Positions 17,613-26,078 of a stretch of DNA of 48,232 nucleotides are shown piece by piece. The notes beneath the pieces are model-generated. The model saw only the letters and a list, made by a program, of their open reading frames with translations. It ran no database searches and was not told the origin of the DNA. Position numbers and translations under genes: made by a program. Within the stretch, counting starts at the first letter, position 1. Every line of letters starts with the position of its first letter. The DNA is taken from contig JBFMFH010000094.1 of assembly GCA_040752275.1 (NCBI GenBank), positions 1 to 48,232 of the forward strand, written 5' to 3'. Source of the DNA: JBFMFH01 sp040752275. Its GTDB lineage: Bacteria > Acidobacteriota > Vicinamibacteria > Vicinamibacterales > JAKQTR01.

Positions 17613-17696
17613 CTGTCTCCTCCGGCCGCAGGCCGCGGCCGCGCTGGTCCCCGGTCCCCGGTCCCCGTCATAATGGGTGCACCACGGAAGCCCGCC

Positions 17697-18863
17697 ATGA
17701 TCCAGGTCGACTCTCAGTACCTCGTCTCCGTCCTCCAGCGCCTGGTCCGCATCAACTCCGTCAACCCGCTCCTCGATGCCTCGGCGCCGGGAGAGACCGA
17801 GATCGCCGCCTTCGTCGCCGGCGAGCTGCGCGCGCTCGGCTGCGACGTCGAGATTCACGAACCGGCTGCCGGCCGGCCCAGCGTCGTTGGCCGGCTTCGC
17901 GGGTCGTCGCCCGGGCGATTGCTGATGCTCAACGCCCACGCGGATACGGTGGCCGTCGATGAAATGACCGACCCGTTCTCCGGCGAGATCCGGGAAGGTC
18001 GCCTCTACGGGCGCGGTGCGTTCGACATGAAAGGCGGACTCGCCGCCATGATGGCGGCCATCAAGGTCCTCGCCGATGCGGATTGTCCGCACCAGGGCGA
18101 GGTGATGCTCGCGGCGGTGGCCGACGAGGAGTACGCGAGCCTAGGCACGCAGCACCTCGTGCAGCGCTGTCGCCCGGACGGCGCGATCGTCACCGAGCCG
18201 ACCGCCCTCGACGTCTGCCTGGCTCACAAGGGATTCGTGTGGATCGAGGTGAGGACCACCGGCCGTGCGGCGCACGGCAGCCGGTTCGACCTCGGTGTGG
18301 ACGCCAACATGCGCATGGGCCGGATCCTTGCGGAACTCGACCGCGTGGAGCAGGATCTCCGCGCGCGCCCGTCCCATCCCCTCGTAGGCCCACCGTCGCT
18401 GCATGCCGCAACGCTGGCCGGCGGAACCGGCCTGAGCACCTATGCCGCCTCGTGTACCCTGCAGATCGAGCGACGGACGATCCCGGGAGAACGAAGCGAC
18501 GACGCGGTCGGGGAAATCGACGCGATCATCGACCGTGTGATGGCGCGCGACCCCTCGTTCGAGGCCGAGTCACGAGTGCTGCTCGCACGCGAGCCATTCG
18601 AAATCGCCGCCGGCGCCGCGATCGTGCGCGCCGTGGCGGGCGCCGTCGAGTCGGTGGTCGGCCATCCTCCGGCGTTCGTGGGCCAAACGCCTTGGATGGA
18701 CGCGGCCCTCCTGTCGGCGGCTGGCACCGAGACAGTGGTGTTCGGGGCCGCCGGGGCTGGCGCGCACGCCAAGGAGGAATGGGTCGACCTGCACAGCGTG
18801 CACCAGCTCGCCGCCTGCCTCGTCGAGGCGGCGCTGCGCTACTGCGGCACCAGCCGGGCCTGA
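17697..18863 (+). CDS. M20 family peptidase/deacylase (ArgE/DapE type)
   Basis: From the ATG at 17697 (MIQVDSQYLV) this gives 388 aa. An in-frame ATG at 17673 would add eight residues. The longer open frame upstream runs through repeats and is not coding. The zinc site is visible as MLNAHADTV (His and Asp near 81), YGRGAFDMKGG (bridging Asp), VADEEYASLGTQ (general-base Glu plus Glu ligand), and GAAGAGAHAKEEWVDL near the end (last His). The dimerisation domain sits in between (about 190-290). Family members hydrolyse acyl-amino acids, succinyl-diaminopimelate or dipeptides. The substrate here is not clear. Confidence 0.9.
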   Translation: MIQVDSQYLVSVLQRLVRINSVNPLLDASAPGETEIAAFVAGELRALGCDVEIHEPAAGRPSVVGRLRGSSPGRLLMLNAHADTVAVDEMTDPFSGEIREGRLYGRGAFDMKGGLAAMMAAIKVLADADCPHQGEVMLAAVADEEYASLGTQHLVQRCRPDGAIVTEPTALDVCLAHKGFVWIEVRTTGRAAHGSRFDLGVDANMRMGRILAELDRVEQDLRARPSHPLVGPPSLHAATLAGGTGLSTYAASCTLQIERRTIPGERSDDAVGEIDAIIDRVMARDPSFEAESRVLLAREPFEIAAGAAIVRAVAGAVESVVGHPPAFVGQTPWMDAALLSAAGTETVVFGAAGAGAHAKEEWVDLHSVHQLAACLVEAALRYCGTSRA

Positions 18864-18866
18864 AGA

Positions 18867-18891
18867 CCCGGCGTCCGCCTGTCGCGCCGGG
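18867..18891. terminator. Possible terminator between convergent genes
   Basis: CCCGGCG (18867-18873) and CGCCGGG (18885-18891) form a 7-bp GC stem with an 11-base loop, between the convergent M20 and SpoU genes. There is no T-run. Confidence 0.35.
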
Positions 18892-18934
18892 ACCGGCGGC
18901 ATCCTCCTCATCCGGGGAACCCGCGAGACCAGCG

Positions 18935-19756
18935 TCAGCCGTGGCGCCAGAGACCGGAACAGACATACATCGCAATGCCGGCGGCCGTCGCGACGTTGAG
19001 CGAGTCGACGCGTGCGGCCATCTCGATGCGCACCCGGTCGTCCGCCATCGCCAGGGCGGCCTCGCTCAGGCCCGAGCCTTCGTGGCCCAGGAGGAGTGCC
19101 ACCCGGCGCGGCCGTGCCGATACGGCCCAGAGTCCGAGTTCCCGGGCCTTGGCGTCAGGGGTGAGGGCCACCAGCCGGTAGCCCGCCTGCTTGAGCACGG
19201 CCAGTCCCCGGGGCCACTCGTCCACGATCGAGAACGGTACGCGCAGGCTCCCGCCGATCGACACCCTGATGGCCTTCCGGTAGAGGGGATCGCAACAGTC
19301 CGGGCTCAGCAGCACGGCTCCCGCGCCGAAGGCCAGCGCATTGCGGAAGATGCCGCCGACGTTGTCGGCGTTGGCGATGTGTTCGGTGACCACCAGGAGC
19401 GAGGCGCCGGTCACCGAGGCAATCAACGCCCCGGGCGGCGCCGTCTCGGGCCGCTCGGCCAGGCCCACGCAGCCCCGATGCATGTTGAATCCCACGATGG
19501 CCGACAGTTGTTCCACCTCCGTCACGTAGACCGTGACGTCGTCGCGCCCCTCGAGCGCGCCGTGGAGGCCTTCGAGCGCAGCCGGGGAGAGCAGGAGCGA
19601 CCGGACACGGTAGCGGCGGTCCTCCAGCAGCGTGCGGACGACCAGGCGGCCCTCGGCGACGAACAGCCCCCGGTTCCGCAGCGCGGCCGGGTCGCCCAGG
19701 TCCCGGTAGTCGGTCACGCGTGGGTCGTCGAGAGAAGCAACGGGTTCGGGCGTCAT
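18935..19756 (-). CDS. TrmH/SpoU-family RNA 2'-O-methyltransferase
   Basis: The 273-aa product shows the three SPOUT motifs of the TrmH group. Motif 1 is HIANADNVGGIFRNALAFGA (Asn and Arg near 140-150). Motif 2 is LLLGHEGSGLSEAAL near 220, and motif 3 is DSLNVATAAGIAMY near 253. These form the trefoil knot that binds SAM. The N-terminal part (about 15-105) looks like an L30e-type RNA-binding substrate domain. The target may be tRNA or 23S rRNA and cannot be told from sequence. The gene is divergent from the lipoprotein gene by about 50 bp. Confidence 0.9.
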   Translation of the reverse strand: MTPEPVASLDDPRVTDYRDLGDPAALRNRGLFVAEGRLVVRTLLEDRRYRVRSLLLSPAALEGLHGALEGRDDVTVYVTEVEQLSAIVGFNMHRGCVGLAERPETAPPGALIASVTGASLLVVTEHIANADNVGGIFRNALAFGAGAVLLSPDCCDPLYRKAIRVSIGGSLRVPFSIVDEWPRGLAVLKQAGYRLVALTPDAKARELGLWAVSARPRRVALLLGHEGSGLSEAALAMADDRVRIEMAARVDSLNVATAAGIAMYVCSGLWRHG

Positions 19757-19808
19757 GGCGTAAAGGTCACGCCCTCGATGCTACACTGACAGGCAGGTGG
19801 GAATCGAG

Positions 19809-21635
19809 ATGCAGCGGATCACGACGCACGCGATCCTGGCCGGGACCTTCGCGCTGGCGGCCGCGTGCGGCGGCTCAGGGTCGTCCACGCCGGCGACGCC
19901 GGCTCCTTCTCCAGGGCAGACGAACCCGTGCGCCTCCATCACCGTCGAGGCTCCCGTCACGGCAGGGGTCTCGACTCCCGAGGAGGTGGCGGCCGCCGAG
20001 GCCAAACGCGACGCCGAGTTCTGCGGCTACAGCCCGTGGAACGTCCTCGACGCGGTGTGGAAACACCGCGCGGCTCAGGACCGCGGATGGACGCGGCCGA
20101 TCGTGCCCGTGCCCGCGTCGGAGGACATCGGCGACATCAGCGTCATCCAGGACGAGGGCGACATCATGCTGCCCGCCAACCGCTTCGACCTGAAGGCGGC
20201 GGGCCTGTCGTTCGTCCGCAACCCGACCGGCGGCTACGACGTCCGCCCAGGTGTCGCCACGTTCCGCCAGCAACTCGGGCGGCGCCTGTCGCTCGGCGAC
20301 GACGCCACCGAGAGCGTGACACTGGCGTCGCCGGCGTCCCTCTACGGCCAGGTGTTCGCGTCGGCCTTCGTCAACTCCGACGGCAACGTCACCTTCGGAC
20401 AGGGAGACAACGCCAGCACCGAACGATCGGTGTCACGCTTCCTCGTCGGGCCTCCGCGCATAGCGGCGTTCTTTGCCGATCTCGATCCGTCGGCTGGCGG
20501 CGGCATCTTCGTGGACTCTCAGGCCGACGCCTTCACGGTGACCTGGTGCAACGTCCCGGGGTACGACGATTCCCGCAGAGTCACGGCCCAGGTGGTCGTG
20601 CAGAGCAACGGGCAGGTAGACCTGAAGTTCGCCGACACGACCACCTTGATCGACGCCGTCGTCGGACTGTCGCCGGGTGCGGCCAACGTGTTCGCGGCCG
20701 TCGATTTCAGCCAGGCGTCGACTGCGACGATTGACGGCGGAGCGGCCGCGGTCGGCGAGCGGTTCGCCGAGGAGCCGGATATCGATCTGGCGGCCCTGGG
20801 GCAGAAGTTCTATCTGACGCACCCGGACGACTTCGATCAGCTCGTCGTCTGGACGGATCGCACGCTGGTCGCCGGCAACACCTTCGCCTACGAGATCACC
20901 GTGGCGAATGCCATTCGTGGCATCGGCCTGACCGCCTTCGACGCGTCCCGCGTATTCGGCAGCGGCGGGCGGCTGAGCAGCGTGGCATTCATGGACGAGA
21001 TCGGGAAGTATCCGGACGACCCCTCCGTGCGCTTCGTGGGCGAGAACTCGACGCTCGGGCTCATCGGCCACGAGTCCGGTCACCGGTGGCTCGTGGGGTT
21101 GAAGTTCCGCGGCGAGGGCGGCGCTACGTCCGGAGCCTGGCTGGGGCGCGACGACGTGCACTGGAGCTTCTTCATGGATTCGGACGCCTCGTTCGTCGAA
21201 GGCAACGACATCCAGGACCTCGGCGGGGGGGCCTTCAGAACCGGCGCCGCCGTGGAGCGCTACAGCGCGCTCGATCAGTACGCCATGGGCCTGAGGACCG
21301 AAGCCGAGGTGCCGCCCGTCTTCTACGTGGAGAGCCCGACCAACGTCGTGCCCGGACGCAATCGCGAATCGGCCCCGCGGGTCGGGGTCACGTTCAACGG
21401 GACGCGGCGGGACGTGTTGATCCAGGACGTCGTGGATGCCCTCGGGCCGCGGCAGCCAAGCCCGGCCGACTCGCCACGGCTGCAGCGCCAGGCGTTCGTC
21501 TACGTCCTCAGCCGGGGCACGACGGTCGACCGGAACAGCGTCGCGAAGATCGACCGGTACCGGCGGGAATGGGAGCCCTTCTTCCTGACGGCCACCGACG
21601 GCCGCATGCGCGTCGAGACGCGGCTGCGGCCATGA
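19809..21635 (+). CDS. Secreted lipoprotein with NIDO-like domain and HExxH metallopeptidase motif
   Basis: From the ATG at 19809 (608 aa; GTG 19797 also possible) the protein has a lipoprotein signal with lipobox ALAAAC. A Pro/Thr linker follows. A region at about 115-280 resembles the nidogen extracellular fold (RIAAFFADLDPSAGGGIFVD and VQSNGQVDLKFAD). Near residue 420 lies LIGHESGHRWLVG, whose HESGH fits the HExxH zinc motif. A downstream Met-containing YSALDQYAMGLR could act as a Met-turn (inference). It is probably a surface-anchored zinc protease, although no family can be named with certainty. It stands alone, downstream of a divergent methyltransferase. Confidence 0.75.
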   Translation: MQRITTHAILAGTFALAAACGGSGSSTPATPAPSPGQTNPCASITVEAPVTAGVSTPEEVAAAEAKRDAEFCGYSPWNVLDAVWKHRAAQDRGWTRPIVPVPASEDIGDISVIQDEGDIMLPANRFDLKAAGLSFVRNPTGGYDVRPGVATFRQQLGRRLSLGDDATESVTLASPASLYGQVFASAFVNSDGNVTFGQGDNASTERSVSRFLVGPPRIAAFFADLDPSAGGGIFVDSQADAFTVTWCNVPGYDDSRRVTAQVVVQSNGQVDLKFADTTTLIDAVVGLSPGAANVFAAVDFSQASTATIDGGAAAVGERFAEEPDIDLAALGQKFYLTHPDDFDQLVVWTDRTLVAGNTFAYEITVANAIRGIGLTAFDASRVFGSGGRLSSVAFMDEIGKYPDDPSVRFVGENSTLGLIGHESGHRWLVGLKFRGEGGATSGAWLGRDDVHWSFFMDSDASFVEGNDIQDLGGGAFRTGAAVERYSALDQYAMGLRTEAEVPPVFYVESPTNVVPGRNRESAPRVGVTFNGTRRDVLIQDVVDALGPRQPSPADSPRLQRQAFVYVLSRGTTVDRNSVAKIDRYRREWEPFFLTATDGRMRVETRLRP

Positions 21636-21710
21636 GGTAGACTGGCGCCTTCCGCGGCGTGCGGTCGGTGTCCGACATCGCCCGGGCGATCGAGAGCTGG
21701 AGGCATCGCG

Positions 21711-23036
21711 GTGCACCACCCGGACAAACTGGCAATCCTGGTCGGCGGCGGGCCGGCTCCTGGCATCAACTCCGTCATCAGCGCGGCCACGATCCGGGCC
21801 TCGCTCGAGGGCGTCGAGGTCATCGGCATCCATGATGGCTTCGAGTGGGTCATGCAGGGCGACATCGAGCACGTGCGCCCGCTCGAGATCGAGGACGTCC
21901 GCCGGCATCACTTCAGGGGCGGTTCGTGCATCGGCACATCGCGGGCGAATCCGACGAAGGATCCGATGCACCTCGAGAATACGGTGCTGTCGCTGCTGCG
22001 TCTCGACGTGGGCATGCTCATCACCATCGGCGGCGACGACACGGCGTATTCAGCCATGAGGCTCCACGACAAGGCCGACGGCCGCATCAGGGTCGTGCAC
22101 GTGCCGAAGACCATCGACAACGACCTGGACCTGCCGCCCAACGTGGACACCTTCGGGTTCCAGACCGCCCGTCATCACGGGGCCGAACTCGTCCGAAATC
22201 TCATGGTCGACGCCGAGACCGCGTCGCGCTGGTACTTCGTCATCGCGATGGGACGGACCGCCGGCCATCTGGCGCTCGGCATCGGGAAGGCCGCCGGGGC
22301 GACGCTCACATTGGTGCCCGAAGAGTTCGGGAACCCGCCAATCCGCCTCAAGGCGATCGTCGACTCGCTGGCCGGGGCGATCATCAAGCGGCTCAGCTAC
22401 GGCCGGCGCGACGGGGTGGCGGTCATTGCCGAGGGCATGGTTCCCAATCTCGACCCGGGGGACCTCGCCGAGCTCGAGGATGTCGAACGTGATGCGCACG
22501 GCAACGTCCGGATCGCCGAAGTGAACCTGGGTGATATCCTGAAGTCCCAGGTCACACGGCGGCTGAAGCAGTTCGGGATCAAGGAAACGCTGGTGGCCAA
22601 GAACGTCGGCTACGAACTCCGGTGCACCGACCCCATCCCGTTCGACATGGAGTACACGCGCGACCTCGGGTACTCGGCGGCCCGGTTCATCCTCTCGGGT
22701 GGTAACGCCGCGATGGTCTCGATGCAGGGCGGGCGCTTCGTGCCGATCCCGTTCGGCGAGCTGTTCGATCCGGCGACGGGGAAGACACGGGTCCGCCTCG
22801 TCGACATCCACTCGGAACGCTACGCCATCGCGCGCAGCTACATGCTGCGCCTGAGGCGTGAAGACTTTGCCGATCCCCATCAGTTGGCGAAGCTGGCGGC
22901 GACCTGCGGCCTGAAGCTGAGCGAGTTCCGGACCGAATTCGAGTACCTGATTGAGATGGAGCCGCCGCACCTGAAGGTCGGCTCCGACATGCGCGGCTTC
23001 GCCGAAGAACAGGCGTCGCCCCAGATTCCGACGTAG
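21711..23036 (+). CDS. 6-phosphofructokinase, PPi-dependent type by motif
   Basis: This 441-aa enzyme starts with the phosphofructokinase glycine loop (LAILVGGGPAPGINSVI). It carries ITIGGDDTAYSAM near residue 105 and HVPKTIDNDLDLP near 130. The catalytic Asp lies in PKTIDND. The pair GGDDT plus PKTIDND is the pattern of pyrophosphate-using enzymes, whereas ATP-using ones read GGDGS and PGTIDND. MGRTAGHLALGIG is the substrate motif. The start is a GTG at 21711, without a strong ribosome site. It acts in glycolysis, and with PPi the step would be reversible. Confidence 0.9.
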   Translation: MHHPDKLAILVGGGPAPGINSVISAATIRASLEGVEVIGIHDGFEWVMQGDIEHVRPLEIEDVRRHHFRGGSCIGTSRANPTKDPMHLENTVLSLLRLDVGMLITIGGDDTAYSAMRLHDKADGRIRVVHVPKTIDNDLDLPPNVDTFGFQTARHHGAELVRNLMVDAETASRWYFVIAMGRTAGHLALGIGKAAGATLTLVPEEFGNPPIRLKAIVDSLAGAIIKRLSYGRRDGVAVIAEGMVPNLDPGDLAELEDVERDAHGNVRIAEVNLGDILKSQVTRRLKQFGIKETLVAKNVGYELRCTDPIPFDMEYTRDLGYSAARFILSGGNAAMVSMQGGRFVPIPFGELFDPATGKTRVRLVDIHSERYAIARSYMLRLRREDFADPHQLAKLAATCGLKLSEFRTEFEYLIEMEPPHLKVGSDMRGFAEEQASPQIPT

Positions 23037-23101
23037 GGACGGAGCCGACGTAGACCCGGAGCTTCAGCCCTGGGGACAGCGGCAACCGTCTCCGCCGGCC
23101 G

Positions 23102-24787
23102 TCAGCCCCCGGTGACCGGCGAGAACCCCTGGACGACCCTCGCCTGCACCTCGTCGCAGAGCTGGCGCGCGCCGGCCACCAGGGTCTCGGCTTCGGCCGC
23201 GCAGGATACGCGGAAGGCCTCGTCGCCGATCGATCCCAGGTTGATGCGCACGTTGAGAATCGCGCCCTCGACGCCTGCGCGCGCCGCCAGTGCCGCCACG
23301 CCGGCATCCGACGCCGAGTTCACATTGCCGCGTGTCGCAGCCCGCTCGGCGAGGCGCATCGCCTCCAGCGACAGCCGGGCCGTCTGGAGCGGCACCTCCG
23401 CTGCCCGCTTGCTTGCGCCCTCGATGGCTCGCCCGCGCTCGGCCCGCTGATCCGCTGTGGCCTTCGGCAGCCGCATCGCGTCCATCACGCGGTTGAAGGC
23501 CTCGGTGTCCTCGTCCACCGCCCGCAGCAACGTGTCCTTGACCCGCTGGGCGTCTTCGGCAAGGCGGCCCAAGTCCTCCCAGGCCTCCTCGTAGCCCTTC
23601 TTCCCGACCGTGAGGTTGGCGACCATGGCGGACAGTGCCGCCGCCAGACTGCCCATCAGCGCGGCAACCGACCCGCCCCCCGGTGCCGGTGATTCGGTCG
23701 AGACGTCGTCGACGAATCGCGATGTCGCCAGCGACACGAGGGGAGCCGCCGGCCGGAAGTGGTACTCGATGATCTTCTTCTCCGGATCGAAAGGCGCCAG
23801 TTGATCGAGTCCGAGGGACCGCACGGCCATCTCGACCAGTTCGCGCTCGGGAACACCTGCCGACTTCCCCTGCTTGCGGAGGAAGTGCCGGCCGGCCTCG
23901 AGCATGGGCTCGAGGGGCGTCAGGCCCACCAGTTCGGAGCCCGTCACGACGAGGCCGATCTTCTCCGCCTCTTCCCGCGCCGTCTCGAAGACGACGTGCA
24001 GGGGAGTGGTCTTGTAGTCGAGGAGATTGATCGAGACCTGGGCCTGGCGGTACTGCTCGATGTACCAGCCGATGGCGCGGACGGCCTTCAGGCGACCCGG
24101 CACCTTGACGCTGTTGCCACCGGCGTCGCGGAGCACGGCGCCCTTCGCGTCCCGCTTCGCGCGGCCACCCTCTCGGATGTTGAAGGCGATCTCGTTCGCC
24201 AGCCGGCGGTCGAGGGTATTCAGGTTCACGTTGTAGGCGAGAAGGAACTCCCGCGCGCCGACGACGGTGGCGCCGGACCGGGGGTTGAAGACCGCCGGAC
24301 CGGCGTCGGGTTTCCAGTTCGGATCCTCGAGCTTCAGGGCCAACCCCTCGTACTCGCCGGCGCGGATGTTCGCCAGGCTTCGCCGCTCTTCAGACGAGGC
24401 GGCGAACTCGTAGAAGTAGACCGGGATTCCCAACTCGTCGCCGATGCGGCGGCCGACCTCTCGAGCGAGCGACACGCAGGCGTCCATCGTAATGCCGGAG
24501 ACGGGAACGAACGGGCAGACATCCAGGGCGCCGATGCGAGGGTGCGCGCCCTTGTGCGCCGCCATGTCGATGAGCTCGGCGGCCTTCCGGGCTCCGCGCA
24601 GCGCGGCCTCGGCCACGTCGTCGGGCGGCCCGACCAGCGTGTAGACCGTCCGGTTCGTGTCAGCCCCGGGGTCGACATCGAGCAGTTTGGCGCCGCTCAC
24701 GCCCGCCAAGGCGGCGGCGATCGCGTCGATGATGGCGCGGTTGCGACCCTCGGAGAAGTTCGGCACACACTCGACCAGTGATGGCAT
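23102..24787 (-). CDS. ftcD: Glutamate formiminotransferase/formimidoyl-THF cyclodeaminase fusion
   Basis: The 561-aa protein joins two enzymes of histidine breakdown. Residues 1-~335 are the formiminotransferase (LVECVPNFSEGRNRAIIDAI, then HKGAHPRIGALDVCPFVPV with the active His). Residues ~350-561 are the cyclodeaminase four-helix domain (DVSTESPAPGGGSVAALMGS, with AALSAMVANLTVGKKGYEE after it). This is the order found in animal FTCD and in several bacterial phyla. It transfers the formimino group to tetrahydrofolate and then releases ammonia. No other hut genes lie nearby. Confidence 0.94.
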   Translation of the reverse strand: MPSLVECVPNFSEGRNRAIIDAIAAALAGVSGAKLLDVDPGADTNRTVYTLVGPPDDVAEAALRGARKAAELIDMAAHKGAHPRIGALDVCPFVPVSGITMDACVSLAREVGRRIGDELGIPVYFYEFAASSEERRSLANIRAGEYEGLALKLEDPNWKPDAGPAVFNPRSGATVVGAREFLLAYNVNLNTLDRRLANEIAFNIREGGRAKRDAKGAVLRDAGGNSVKVPGRLKAVRAIGWYIEQYRQAQVSINLLDYKTTPLHVVFETAREEAEKIGLVVTGSELVGLTPLEPMLEAGRHFLRKQGKSAGVPERELVEMAVRSLGLDQLAPFDPEKKIIEYHFRPAAPLVSLATSRFVDDVSTESPAPGGGSVAALMGSLAAALSAMVANLTVGKKGYEEAWEDLGRLAEDAQRVKDTLLRAVDEDTEAFNRVMDAMRLPKATADQRAERGRAIEGASKRAAEVPLQTARLSLEAMRLAERAATRGNVNSASDAGVAALAARAGVEGAILNVRINLGSIGDEAFRVSCAAEAETLVAGARQLCDEVQARVVQGFSPVTGG

Positions 24788-25001
24788 GCGGGACCCTCGT
24801 TGCCGGTCGTCGGCTCCGTCGACCGGACCAGCCTGTGAGCGTACGTCCGGGGGCGGACGCGGTCAAGGAGCCCCGACTTCGCCCAACCGACTGCTGCAGG
24901 GCTTCGTCGAGGCAAGCGGGATTCCCGACCCTGGCAGCACACCGTGACGACATGGTGGCTGCCGGCCACGACCGCCGATCAAACGCGGTCACAGAGCAGC
25001 T

Positions 25002-25451
25002 CTATCGGGACGCGCCGAGCTGTCCCACGCCGACGTCCGACGGCACACGCAGAAATCCGGCCGTGGCGAAGTGTGAGTCGAACGCAAACGCATGCCGGAT
25101 GTGCTCGGCCCGCATGACCGCGAAGCTGGTGGCGTCCACGAAGCTGAAGTCGTGGTCGCGATATCGGGTGAGGATAGTGAACGCGCGTCGTTCCAGGTCT
25201 TCACCCACGAAGAGCCGCTCGAGGCGCGTTGTCGCGTCAAGCGAGTCCAGGAATCGCCGGGAGGCGTCGTAGCCGCGGGTCACGCGCAGCAAGGTGTAGG
25301 TTTCGCCGACGATGTGGTTGGTCGTGACCAGCGCAATCGGAAGTGCCAGCAGCTCCTTGAGCGTGCTGGCGGCCTCGCCGTGGCGTGCATCGTCGATGAC
25401 CTGGGCAGCAAACCAGGCACCCGTGTCGACGAGGATTCGCCGAGGCATCAT
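25002..25451 (-). CDS. vapC: VapC-type PIN-domain toxin
   Basis: The 149-aa protein has the PIN nuclease acidic set: LVDTGAWFA (first Asp), NHIVGETYTLL (Glu), FSFVDATSFAVM (Asp) and FAFDSHFATAGF (last Asp). These coordinate the metal that cleaves RNA. It overlaps the antitoxin stop within ATGATG (25446-25451), as expected for a translationally coupled pair. The target is likely tRNA or other structured RNA, by analogy with VapC. Confidence 0.9.
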   Translation of the reverse strand: MMPRRILVDTGAWFAAQVIDDARHGEAASTLKELLALPIALVTTNHIVGETYTLLRVTRGYDASRRFLDSLDATTRLERLFVGEDLERRAFTILTRYRDHDFSFVDATSFAVMRAEHIRHAFAFDSHFATAGFLRVPSDVGVGQLGASR

Positions 25452-25702
25452 CGCCGGCGATTGCGGGCGCGTTCAGCGGCAGTCAGGACCGAGTCGTGGC
25501 TGTCGGAAGCGTCCAGTCGACGGATGCGCCCGGCCTGACCGATCAGGTCGAGCAGGGGCTCTTCCTCCGCCGATTCGGTTCGGAGCAGCAGATCGAGCGC
25601 ACGGCGAATCAGCTTCCCCTTCGACTCCTGCCGCCTCGCCGCCAGGGCTTCCAGACGGCGATCCTGATCCTGGGGTAGCAGAATCTGAACCCTCGTCATC
25701 AT
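25448..25702 (-). CDS. vapB: VapB-like ribbon-helix-helix antitoxin
   Basis: This 84-aa basic protein begins TRVQILLPQDQDRRLEALAA, the strand and helix of a ribbon-helix-helix fold, and ends in a charged tail that would neutralise the toxin. It precedes and overlaps vapC. An inverted repeat lies just upstream of its start, fitting autoregulation by the VapBC complex. Confidence 0.85.
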   Translation of the reverse strand: MMTRVQILLPQDQDRRLEALAARRQESKGKLIRRALDLLLRTESAEEEPLLDLIGQAGRIRRLDASDSHDSVLTAAERARNRRR

Positions 25703-25703
25703 A

Positions 25704-25734
25704 GTTGTGTAGCCTCATCCCAAGGGTACACAAC
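25704..25734. promoter_or_regulatory. Inverted repeat, probable VapBC operator
   Basis: GTTGTGTA (25704-25711) and TACACAAC (25727-25734) are perfect 8-bp inverted arms 15 bp apart. They sit directly upstream of the vapB start at 25702. Confidence 0.65.
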
Positions 25735-25771
25735 AATCGTAGGAGGGGCAAGGATGACCTGCGCACGGAGG

Positions 25772-25793
25772 TGGTCGGGGCGACTGGATTCGA
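25772..25793 (-). repeat. Short tRNA-Pro 3'-end scar
   Basis: These 22 bases repeat exactly the last part (T-arm half, acceptor strand and CCA) of the tRNA-Pro fragments at 25874 and 29275. Similarity stops at GAGCCTG. It looks like an older, eroded integration scar. Confidence 0.7.
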
Positions 25794-25872
25794 GCCTGTG
25801 AGCGAGCCCAGCGGGGCGGAGCGTCGTGCCTGAAGCCGTCGCTGCGGCCCGGTCCCGAGCAACGCGAGGGAT

Positions 25873-25921
25873 TTGGTCGGGGCGACTGGATTCGAACCAG
25901 CGACCCCCTGCGCCCAAGGCA
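25873..25921 (-). repeat. tRNA-Pro(TGG) 3' fragment, attachment-site copy 1
   Basis: This 49-bp stretch is identical to 29274-29322. Read on the minus strand it gives the anticodon loop CTTGGGC (anticodon TGG), then the T-arm with GGTTCGAATCC and the acceptor end CGCCCCGACCA. There is no matching 5' half (D-arm, acceptor 5' strand), so it is not a working tRNA. It marks the left end of the integrated DNA. A 9-bp inverted repeat (TGAGTGATT at 25927, AATCACTCA at 25980) lies just inside. Confidence 0.85.
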
Positions 25922-26078
25922 GGTCTTGAGTGATTTCGGCTGCAAACGCCTGACGCCTCCTGACCTGACATTTCGACGGAATCACTCAGCAAATCAATCG
26001 ATCTTAGCCGAGATGGAGAAGAACAAGGCGGCTCTCCACAGCGCCGCAGACGCCGGCCAGATATCCGGAGGGTGACGC

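Noticed and set aside
17193..17696. Upstream extension of the M20 frame
   Set aside because: It runs through the end of the beta-propeller gene and non-coding repeats; M20 similarity begins at 17697.
18083..19789. 568-codon frame across the M20 and SpoU genes
   Set aside because: Shadow in another phase with no domain.
25473..25992. Frames containing QGVAGSNPVAPTK-like peptides
   Set aside because: These are translations of the tRNA fragment, a common false call.
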